Assembly: GCA_964432985.1 (NCBI GenBank)
Contig: CAYSPT010000050.1
Coordinates: 1 to 37,626, forward strand
DNA length: 37,626 nucleotides
Source: CAYSPT01 sp964432985
GTDB lineage: Bacteria; Muiribacteriota; CAYSPT01
Direction: 5' to 3'
Shown: positions 31,078 to 37,626 of the stretch, one piece after another
How positions within the stretch are numbered: position 1 is the stretch's first letter
Layout: every line of letters starts with the position of its first letter
Made by a program: the position numbers and the translations under genes
The notes under the pieces: generated by a model
The model's input: the letters and a program-made list of their open reading frames with translations, nothing else
Told to the model about the DNA's origin: nothing
Databases searched by the model: none

Positions 31078-31185
31078 CACATAATATAAAAAATAGGGCG
31101 AACATACCATACAATTGATAGAAGCAGCTAAACAAGCACGCTCTCTTCACGCTTGTGCAACACACCTGGGAAAGGATGAAACCGG

Positions 31186-32238
31186 ATGTTGTTTTCATGG
31201 TCCACGCGAACCCGTATATCAATTCTGCTGGCTGGTTTCACAGCGGCGGCGCTCCTGTTGGCAGCGGTGCCTGAAGCTTCTGCTCAGGAGATGGAAGAAA
31301 CACCGCAGGAAATGTCCCGCCGAGCCAAGAGGGCTTTTAAAAATAGAAACTACTTCGAGGCGATACTCCTTTTCGAGCAGGCATGCTTCGCCGAAGAGGA
31401 TAACGCGGAGCACTTCTACAACATGGGGTATGTTTATTACAAGCTCAAAAATCTGCCGCAGGCGTCGTATTTCCTGGGGCAGGCACTCGAGAAAAATCCG
31501 GAACACAAAAAAGCTGCCAAATTGAACAGCGTAGTGCAGGGACATCTTCCCAAAATCAAAAAAAGGCAGTTTTCCCTGAACCTCCCCGCCGGGACAGAGA
31601 TCACCATGGACTTCACCAGCAATGAGATCAACCACGCTCAGTCTCCAATGGGACCGCAGGTCATCGAATCCGAAACCACCGGTACCGCCAGGATTGTTGT
31701 TGACAGCGTGAACGAGCAGGGACAGGCACGCCTGGCCGTAACCACCGTGGCATACAAAGGACAGACTGCACCGGGTGACCTGGGACTGGCCATGGCAGGG
31801 CAGACCTACCACAAGGTAATCGACCGGTACGGCAATGTTCTGCGGGTTGAAGACATCACCGGGTCGGGAAACTTCGACAAGAGCGATTTCATTTACCCGG
31901 ATTATCCCATAGAGCCCGGAGAGGTCTGGAAACGGCAGCTTGATGTCGTCATCAGCGGGATTCCTCTCTCTCTTGACTGTCGGCACTACATCGCGGGATT
32001 CGCCGCGTACAGGGGAGAGGAGTGCCCGATTCTGGCCTCTTTTCAGACAGCAAAGGTAAAAAACGAGGCAATCGATCTCGAGCTCATGTCACAGAGCTAC
32101 AGGTATCTGGACCCGAAGACCCGTTTTCCCCTCACCAAGTACGAAACCTCCACCCTGAAAATGAAGAACCACCAGAACGGAATGACGGTCGATGGGCACA
32201 GCTTCGGAACCGGCGAAAACGATATTCAAACACCGTGA
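31186..32238 (+). CDS. Exported TPR plus beta-domain protein, paralogue 1
   Basis: A 350-residue protein. The signal peptide is ISILLAGFTAAALLLAAVPE with cleavage near ASA-QE. Two TPR motifs follow (ALFEQ-type helices: NYFEAILLFEQACFAEEDNA and LPQASYFLGQALEKNPEHKK). After a linker there is a ~210-residue beta-rich domain with DLGLAMAGQTYHKVIDRYGN, YPIEPGEVWKRQLDVVISGI and SYRYLDPKTRFPLTKYETST. No known family is recognised for the second domain. The same architecture and conserved blocks recur in paralogue 2 at 33336. The ATG has AAAGGA about nine bases upstream. Both are predicted periplasmic or surface proteins. Confidence 0.72.
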   Translation: MLFSWSTRTRISILLAGFTAAALLLAAVPEASAQEMEETPQEMSRRAKRAFKNRNYFEAILLFEQACFAEEDNAEHFYNMGYVYYKLKNLPQASYFLGQALEKNPEHKKAAKLNSVVQGHLPKIKKRQFSLNLPAGTEITMDFTSNEINHAQSPMGPQVIESETTGTARIVVDSVNEQGQARLAVTTVAYKGQTAPGDLGLAMAGQTYHKVIDRYGNVLRVEDITGSGNFDKSDFIYPDYPIEPGEVWKRQLDVVISGIPLSLDCRHYIAGFAAYRGEECPILASFQTAKVKNEAIDLELMSQSYRYLDPKTRFPLTKYETSTLKMKNHQNGMTVDGHSFGTGENDIQTP

Positions 32239-32323
32239 CAGGATGAGCCGCTTCCATGATCGCAGCCGACAAACCTGCGAAATATACCGGATCGAGCGCT
32301 GACCATGAAATGAGAAACGCCTG

Positions 32324-33202
32324 ATGACCAATCAGCGTAAATCGTATGGTTTCGCCCTGGGGGCGGTCCTGGCCTGGTCGACGGTGGCTTCAGCGTTCAA
32401 GCTCACTCTCAGGTACCTGACTCCGGTGGAGCTTCTCGTCTGGTCCAGCGTTGTTTCCACCCTCACCCTGGGCGCCGCCCTCCTGGTGCAGGGAAAGCTT
32501 TCCCGCCTCAGTGGCCTCTCCCGCCGTGACGTCCTGCAGTCGGTGCCGCTTGCACTGCTCAACCCGTTTCTCTACTACCTCATATTGTTCAAGGCCTACG
32601 ACCTGCTGCCGGCCCAGGAGGCGCAGCCGTTGAATTACACCTGGGCCATCGTGCTGGCGTTTCTTTCCATCCCTCTTCTGAAACAGAAGATCCGGGCGCT
32701 CGATTTCGCCGCCGCTTTCATCTGCTATGCCGGCGTGGTGGTTATCAGCACACACGGCGATGTCACGGGGCTGAATTTTTCCAATCCGCTGGGGGTGGCG
32801 CTGGCGTTGGGAAGCACGGTTATCTGGGCCCTGTACTGGATCTACAATACCCGCAGCAGCCGGGATCCGACGGTGGGATTGTTTCTCAACTTCGCCTTCA
32901 GCCTGCCGCCAATAATCGCGGTGTGGCTGCTCATCGGGCCGGTACATCTCCCGTCCGTCCCTGGTCTTTTGGGGGCGGTCTACATCGGCGTGTTCGAGAT
33001 GGGGCTGACCTTCCTGTTGTGGCTCAACGCGTTGAAGTTGACAGACAATACCGCTACCGTTGGCAACCTCATCTTCATTTCACCCTTTCTGTCGCTGGTG
33101 TTCATCCGGTTCCTGGTAGGTGAAACTATTCTCCCGTCGAGTATAGCGGGGCTGGTACTCATCGTTACGGGTTTGCTGGTGCAGCAATGGAAGAGACGGT
33201 GA
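32324..33202 (+). CDS. EamA-family (DMT superfamily) permease
   Basis: A 292-residue protein with about ten helices in two EamA repeats. Repeat one opens GFALGAVLAWSTVASAFKLT and includes LPAQEAQPLNYTWAIVLAFL; repeat two opens LALGSTVIWALYWIYNTRSS and ends GLVLIVTGLLVQQW. It is a likely metabolite exporter with unknown substrate. It sits between the two exported TPR paralogues on the same strand, 85 bases after the first and 133 before the second, so co-transcription with the first is possible. The ribosome-binding site is weak. Confidence 0.87.
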   Translation: MTNQRKSYGFALGAVLAWSTVASAFKLTLRYLTPVELLVWSSVVSTLTLGAALLVQGKLSRLSGLSRRDVLQSVPLALLNPFLYYLILFKAYDLLPAQEAQPLNYTWAIVLAFLSIPLLKQKIRALDFAAAFICYAGVVVISTHGDVTGLNFSNPLGVALALGSTVIWALYWIYNTRSSRDPTVGLFLNFAFSLPPIIAVWLLIGPVHLPSVPGLLGAVYIGVFEMGLTFLLWLNALKLTDNTATVGNLIFISPFLSLVFIRFLVGETILPSSIAGLVLIVTGLLVQQWKRR

Positions 33203-33335
33203 GTATTTCTCGCTCATAGCTGCCTGGCGCAGCCAGAAAGCATATCATCGTTCTTTGACACCCGGCACGATACAATGCTATTAAATTGTATACTCATAAA
33301 AGGAGTGTGTAATTCTGAAAGGAGCGTGGTTTTTC

Positions 33336-34367
33336 ATGCTTATCCGAAAACAAATCGTCCGGCAGACCGTCTGCCTGCTGCTGGCTGCGGGCATCTCTGC
33401 CGGCTGCTGCACCGCCGCCGGAGCAGCCGAAGCAAAAAGCCTGGTGGACCAGGCTAAAGCTTTGTTCAAAAAACGGCAGTTCGCCCGGTGTCTCGTCATG
33501 TTCGAACAGGCCCTGGCCGACGACAAGGACAACGCCACTATCCTGTACAGCCTGGGGTACGTTTTCTCGAAGCTGAAAAACAAAAAATCCGCTTCACTCT
33601 ACCTCAGCAGAGCTCTGGAGATAAATCCAAATCATTCCAGGGCCCGCAAACTGCTGACCATGGTGGAAGAGAAGCTCAGCGATGATCAAACGTTCACCCT
33701 GCGGATAAAAACAGAACCGGGCATGGAGATACTGATGGAAGTCAACAGCCAGGAGAATAATGTCATCCAGATAAGCGGGCAACGCCAGGAGCAGTCAAGC
33801 TCCACCATCATGAAGGTAAAAATGGTTACGGAGAGAATCGACGAGAACGGCAATGCCCGGTTGTCCTTGAATACTCTGGATCTCCAAAGCGCGGTCAGCC
33901 CGGCCGACCTCGGAGCCGCACCCCCGGGGGAAACCTATTACAAGACGATCAGTCCGCTGGGTGAGATACTCAAGGTCGAAGGTCCTACCGGGCCGGGCAA
34001 CTACCACCAGAACGACCTGACCTTCCCGGACAGGGCGGTGAGCATGGACGAGGCGTGGTCGCAGAATGCATCCATCAACATCAGCGGCATGCCCATACAA
34101 GTCACCTTCACGCACACGGTGGCCGGTATCGTTCCCTACAACAAGAAGCAGTGCCTGCTTCTGAAAACCATTCAGACAGGACGGATGAAACAGGGCCCGC
34201 TGCAGTTATCGCTGCGTTCCGTCAGCTACCGGTACCTCGACCCGGACCACCATCACCCGCTGCATCGGATAGAAAGTTCCAACGCCCTGATGAGCAATGC
34301 CCAGAACGGGATGAAGGTTACAGCAACGTCTTTCCTGGTTGGCAACTACTCCATCACGCTTCCTTAA
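33336..34367 (+). CDS. Exported TPR plus beta-domain protein, paralogue 2
   Basis: A 343-residue protein with a signal peptide (TVCLLLAAGISAGCCTAAGA); the Cys pair does not fit a standard lipobox. The TPR pair is QFARCLVMFEQALADDKDNA and KSASLYLSRALEINPNHSRA, which aligns with paralogue 1. The C-terminal domain shares DLG....G.TY.K.I...G, the P.....SG..EVW/EAW region and SYRYLDP with paralogue 1. AAAGGAG lies about ten bases upstream of the ATG, and a second AAAGGAG about 20 bases further up. Function unknown; the retained pair suggests related but distinct ligands or partners. Confidence 0.72.
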   Translation: MLIRKQIVRQTVCLLLAAGISAGCCTAAGAAEAKSLVDQAKALFKKRQFARCLVMFEQALADDKDNATILYSLGYVFSKLKNKKSASLYLSRALEINPNHSRARKLLTMVEEKLSDDQTFTLRIKTEPGMEILMEVNSQENNVIQISGQRQEQSSSTIMKVKMVTERIDENGNARLSLNTLDLQSAVSPADLGAAPPGETYYKTISPLGEILKVEGPTGPGNYHQNDLTFPDRAVSMDEAWSQNASINISGMPIQVTFTHTVAGIVPYNKKQCLLLKTIQTGRMKQGPLQLSLRSVSYRYLDPDHHHPLHRIESSNALMSNAQNGMKVTATSFLVGNYSITLP

Positions 34368-34385
34368 AAGGTCAGTAGCCCGATC

Positions 34386-34436
34386 ATGTAAGGAGCAAGA
34401 TAATGTAAGGAGCAAGATAATGCAAGGAGCAAGATT
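34386..34436 (+). repeat. Triplicated 17-bp ribosome-binding-site/start-codon unit before the YfcC-type gene
   Basis: Three tandem copies of ATG(T/C)AAGGAGCAAGAT(A/T), starting at 34386, 34403 and 34420, precede the real ATG at 34437. Each unit carries AAGGAG and places an ATG at its end, so four ATGs are 17 bases apart. The first two are followed directly by TAA (ATGTAA), and the third opens a short out-of-frame reading frame. Confidence 0.9.
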
Positions 34437-35915
34437 ATGCAAAAAGAATTCAAGGTACCCCACACCTACATAATCGTCAGCGCCATCATCGTCATCATGG
34501 CGGTGCTCACCTGGTTCGTACCCCTGGGAACATACCGGGTGCACACGGTGGCCTACACCGTCACCCAGGACGGAAAAGAAGTAGAAAAACAGAGGACGGT
34601 TCCCATCGACGGGTCGTTTACCGTAGTGCAGAACGAACAGGGCAAACCCGTTTATGGCCGCAAGGACCTGGGGGATGTTCTGCAGGCGCCGTTTTTGGGA
34701 TTCACCGACCACGACGCCGTGGAGGTAATCGCCTTCATCCTGCTCATCGGCGGCGCCTTCGGAATAGTGATCAGAACCGGCGCCGTGGAAGCGACGCTTC
34801 TCAAGATCATCTCGAAGGTCAAAGGCTCCGAGATATTCATGATCCCCGTGCTGATGATTATCTTCTCGCTGGGAGGTGCCGTATTCGGCATGGCGGAAGA
34901 GTGCATCCCCTTCACCATGATCCTGGTACCTATCACCATTGCCGTAGGGTACGATTCCATCACCGCTTTGTGTATCGGGTTCGTGGCATCGCAGATCGGG
35001 TTTTCAACCGCGTTCATGAATCCCTTCACCCTGGGAATCGCCCAGGGGATATCGGGAGTGCCCTACATGAGCGGGTTTACCACGCGGTGCCTGATCTGGG
35101 CGGTGTTCACCGTCATCGGCATCGTCGTGGTCATGCGCTACGCCCTATCGGTGAAGAAGAACCCGGAGAAATCCCCCACCTACGACATCGACCAGCGGTG
35201 GCGCAAGGCGCTTGGTGAAGTGGACCTGGAGAAAATCAAACTCACCCGTGGGCACGTGGCGATCATGCTGTCGTTTCTGGGCTGCATGATCTGGCTGGTG
35301 TACGGTGTCATCCGGCACGGTTACTACCTGGTGGAGATATCCATGGTCTTTTTAGCGCTGGGCGTGTTGGCGGGACTCATAGCCATCATCAGCGGCATCA
35401 TGAAGGTGAACGATACCGCCAAGGCGTTCGAGCAGGGTGCCGCCGACCTGCTCACCGCCGCCATCATCGTGGGGTTTGCCAAGGGTATCCTCTACGTCAT
35501 GGGAGGCTCGGCCGCGGACAGTGCCTCCATCCTGAACACTTTCCTGCACTACACCAGTACCTGGCTGAAAGCCTTCGGACCGCAGTTGTGCGCCTTTTTC
35601 ATGTACGTATTCCAGTCGGTATTCAACTTCTTCGTGGTGTCCGGTTCGGGCCAGGCGGCGTTGACCATGCCGCTCATGGCGCCCCTGGGGGAGATGGTGG
35701 GCGTCACCAAGGAAATGGCCATCCTGGCCTTCCAGTTCGGTGACGGGTTCACCAATATGATCGTCCCCACCAGCTCGGTGCTCATCGGGGTCCTCACCGT
35801 GGCCCGGGTGCCGTGGACCCGCTGGGCGAAGTGGCAGTGGAAGTACCAGTTATTCTGGTTTCTTCTCGGCGGCGTCACCCTGGTTATCGCAGTCAGCTTA
35901 GGATTTGGTGGTTAG
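34437..35915 (+). CDS. YfcC-type (C4-dicarboxylate/basic amino acid carrier family) transporter
   Basis: A 492-residue membrane protein with about 12 helices. The opening KVPHTYIIVSAIIVIMAVLT, FVPLGTY, a periplasmic loop, then FILLIGGAFGIVIRTGAVEA, FSLGGAVFGMAEECIPFTMI, FSTAFMNPFTLGIAQ and FVVSGSGQAALTMPLMAPL match the YfcC/DcuC-like family. QFGDGFTNMIVPTSSVLIG is the second conserved re-entrant region. Members move dicarboxylates, basic amino acids or peptide-derived solutes; the substrate here is not determined. AAGGAG lies seven bases before the ATG and is the last of three tandem copies. The 3' end overlaps that of the convergent ilvE by 18 bases. Confidence 0.88.
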   Translation: MQKEFKVPHTYIIVSAIIVIMAVLTWFVPLGTYRVHTVAYTVTQDGKEVEKQRTVPIDGSFTVVQNEQGKPVYGRKDLGDVLQAPFLGFTDHDAVEVIAFILLIGGAFGIVIRTGAVEATLLKIISKVKGSEIFMIPVLMIIFSLGGAVFGMAEECIPFTMILVPITIAVGYDSITALCIGFVASQIGFSTAFMNPFTLGIAQGISGVPYMSGFTTRCLIWAVFTVIGIVVVMRYALSVKKNPEKSPTYDIDQRWRKALGEVDLEKIKLTRGHVAIMLSFLGCMIWLVYGVIRHGYYLVEISMVFLALGVLAGLIAIISGIMKVNDTAKAFEQGAADLLTAAIIVGFAKGILYVMGGSAADSASILNTFLHYTSTWLKAFGPQLCAFFMYVFQSVFNFFVVSGSGQAALTMPLMAPLGEMVGVTKEMAILAFQFGDGFTNMIVPTSSVLIGVLTVARVPWTRWAKWQWKYQLFWFLLGGVTLVIAVSLGFGG

Positions 35916-36986
35916 TTTCTCCTGCTCTGCGCTCGTATCAACCGTCACCGGGCGAAGCCAGCCGTAGATGTCTTCCTGCACCTCGATGTGGATAGCGGTC
36001 AGCAGATCGTAGAGCTTCCGGGTGACCGGACCCACGTCACCGTTTTCCTCATCAGGCTTCTTGGCATCCTTGCTCCTATAGACTTTCACCTCGTCACCGT
36101 GCTCGATCCGCCCGATGGGAGTAATCACTGCGGCGGTCCCGGTACAGAACGCTTCGTCGGCCTTCATGGCCAGGTTGATGTCCACCTTCTGCTCAACCAC
36201 GCTGTATCCCAGGTACCGGGCCAGTTTCATTACACTGTCACGGGTGATTCCCGGGAGAATGGTCCCGCCGAGTTCGGGAGTATAGAGCGTATCGTCCTTG
36301 ATGCAGAAAAAGTTGGCGGCCCCCACCTCTTCGATATACCGCTGGTGTACGGCGTCCAGATAGAGAATTTCGCCGTACCCGTGTTTCTTCACCGTGCGTG
36401 ACAGGATCAACCCGCTGGCGTAGTTGCCGATGGCTTTTACATTGCCCGTTCCCCCGGGTGCCGCCCGGAAGTGATACTTGGCAACGATGAGCCTGATGGG
36501 CTTGAATCCTCCCTTGAAATAGGGTCCCACGGGAGAGGTGTAGATTATGAAGGAGTAGGACGGAGCCGGGTTTACCCCCAGAACCGCACCGGACCCCCAC
36601 AAAAGAGGCCTGATGTACAGGGCGCCCTTACCGGGAGGAGGCACCCACCGGGCGTTGGCCGCAACCACCGAGTAGACGGCGGCCAGATACAGGTTCTCCG
36701 GCACCGGCGGCATTCCCAATCGTTTGGCGCCGTCCATGAAACGCCGGGCATTGTCCTCGGGGCGGAACAGGACGATATTACCCCTGGTGGTACGGGTAGC
36801 TTTCATGCCCTCGAAAATCCCCTGCCCGTAGTTGAGCACTCCGGCGGCAGGATGCAGAGAAAGAGGCCCATAAGGGCGAAGTTCGCCGCTTTGCCACTCT
36901 TCACCGTCGTTACAGGTGGCGACATACATCATGTCGGTCTCGGTTACTTTAAAGCCGAGGTTGTCCCAGTCTGGAAGCTTGTTCAT
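35898..36986 (-). CDS. ilvE: Branched-chain amino acid aminotransferase (IlvE, longer BCAT form)
   Basis: 362 residues from the ATG at 36986, which has GGGAGG seven bases upstream; a longer frame lacks such a site. It is a class IV PLP enzyme that transaminates leucine, isoleucine and valine. Visible are LHPAAGVLNYGQGIFEGMKA, RPEDNARRFMDGAKRLGMP, ALYIRPLLWGSG, and the block GGTGNVKAIGNYASG with the PLP lysine. YLDAVHQRYIEEVGAANFF, GGTILPGITRDSVM and FCTGTAAVITPIG follow. The length and N-terminal WDNLGF match the longer BCAT subgroup. It is a single gene; the intergenic region on its right is AT-rich. Confidence 0.95.
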   Translation of the reverse strand: MNKLPDWDNLGFKVTETDMMYVATCNDGEEWQSGELRPYGPLSLHPAAGVLNYGQGIFEGMKATRTTRGNIVLFRPEDNARRFMDGAKRLGMPPVPENLYLAAVYSVVAANARWVPPPGKGALYIRPLLWGSGAVLGVNPAPSYSFIIYTSPVGPYFKGGFKPIRLIVAKYHFRAAPGGTGNVKAIGNYASGLILSRTVKKHGYGEILYLDAVHQRYIEEVGAANFFCIKDDTLYTPELGGTILPGITRDSVMKLARYLGYSVVEQKVDINLAMKADEAFCTGTAAVITPIGRIEHGDEVKVYRSKDAKKPDEENGDVGPVTRKLYDLLTAIHIEVQEDIYGWLRPVTVDTSAEQEKLTTKS

Positions 36987-37626
36987 GTTATAACCTCCCC
37001 GTATTTGGTTCGGTGCTCTGTAAGCAAGCCTGGTTCTACGTTTTTCAGTTACGGGCACATCCAGTGGTGGTTGCCCGCTTTCGGATTCTATTATACCGGG
37101 TGGGACGGTACAAATACCAGTTGATTATGACAGTCCAGGTTGAGGGGTTGTTTGCAGCACAATATCATCAAGGCATAACACGCATAAACAAAAGGGTTGG
37201 AGGCCATTATTATACTTTACTATATCATCAAAATCACGGGATGTTCCACCGTTATAAGCACTCTCCACATTCACGGCGTGAAAAGCATTTTCTATTGCTG
37301 TCCGTGTACCCTGTTTACAACAGCGTTTTCTCACCTTTCACATAACAGTCCAACCGGACCCAATTATTCAACAATTTTTCCAAAGTTATACACAATACTG
37401 CCTGTTCAGCTTGTGACTGTAATGTTTTTAAGCCCCCGTTATTACAATGTTTTCGCCCCGAATAAGTTATCAACAAGTTATCCACAATTTTAATACCCCA
37501 CGTCATTACTTGGTTTTCACGCTGGTGATTATCCAAAACCCTCTAAAACATTGACATTTAAGAAACACCTGATATCACTAGTGTCCGGACGTTGAAAATT
37601 ATGAACTATACTAATCGCTTTAATGA
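36987..37626. other. AT-rich non-coding region with DnaA-box-like sites, possible replication origin
   Basis: No gene is supported in these 640 bases. DnaA-box-like nonamers on the plus strand are TTATACACA (37386-37394), TTATCAACA (37467-37475) and TTATCCACA (37478-37486), with weaker ones TTATTACAA (37439-37447) and TTATTCAAC (37364-37372). They sit in AT-rich sequence. TTATCCACA is the perfect consensus. The window ends 140 bases later, so the neighbouring gene is not visible. Confidence 0.45.

Noticed and set aside
37315..37536. A 73-residue minus-strand frame over the DnaA-box region
   Set aside because: It has no ribosome-binding site and no recognisable features; the region looks non-coding.

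Overview
The window looks like one scaffold of a metagenome-assembled genome. It is GC-rich in the genes, AT-rich in the long intergenic stretches, and broken by seven runs of exactly 100 N, so true gap sizes are unknown. Many proteins carry Sec signal peptides. The gene set (queuosine synthesis, nickel-pincer cofactor genes larE/larB/larC, an Rrf2-cysE pair, thiol peroxidase, a YfcC-type carrier, M42 peptidase, BtpA, SagB-type nitroreductase) suggests a free-living, probably Gram-negative and probably anaerobic bacterium. I cannot name the phylum from sequence alone. I found no rRNA, tRNA, prophage, intact transposase or CRISPR array.

Layout. 1-3359 (minus): clc > CCA-adding-type nucleotidyltransferase > queD > queC, tightly packed with overlapping or near-overlapping ends. 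3618-4070 (plus): a small membrane-anchored PD-(D/E)XK-like protein. 4301-11816 (minus): two large DUF4139 paralogues around an exported TPR protein, then an exported protein of unknown function and an HD-domain protein. 11946-16108 (minus): K+ channel with RCK domain, BtpA-like protein, SagB-type nitroreductase and a ferric-reductase-like flavocytochrome. 16354-18083: a PAS protein, an EamA permease and a truncated membrane protein. 18476-21100 (plus): larE, larB, larC. 21490-22736 (plus): Rrf2 regulator and serine acetyltransferase. 22838-25301: an exported protein, a YjfB-like motility protein with a sigma-28-like promoter, a small membrane protein and tpx. 25407-27569 (minus): an MscS channel and an M42 peptidase separated by a gap. 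27794-31066: DUF2937, an exported tandem-domain protein, a DUF2225-like protein, and a DUF4186 domain fused to a histone-H1-like lysine tail. 31186-36986: two exported TPR paralogues around an EamA permease, a YfcC carrier and ilvE. The last 600 bases are AT-rich non-coding DNA with DnaA-box-like sites.

The coherent metabolic units are preQ0/queuosine synthesis, nickel-pincer cofactor synthesis, and cysteine synthesis under a probable Fe-S regulator. The least explained content is non-coding. Two intergenic elements share a core but have different outer stems that are each self-complementary. Sequence modules are shared between two distant leaders. A tandem hairpin array follows the YjfB-like gene. 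The ribosome-binding site and start codon upstream of the YfcC carrier are triplicated. A possible replication origin lies at the right edge.
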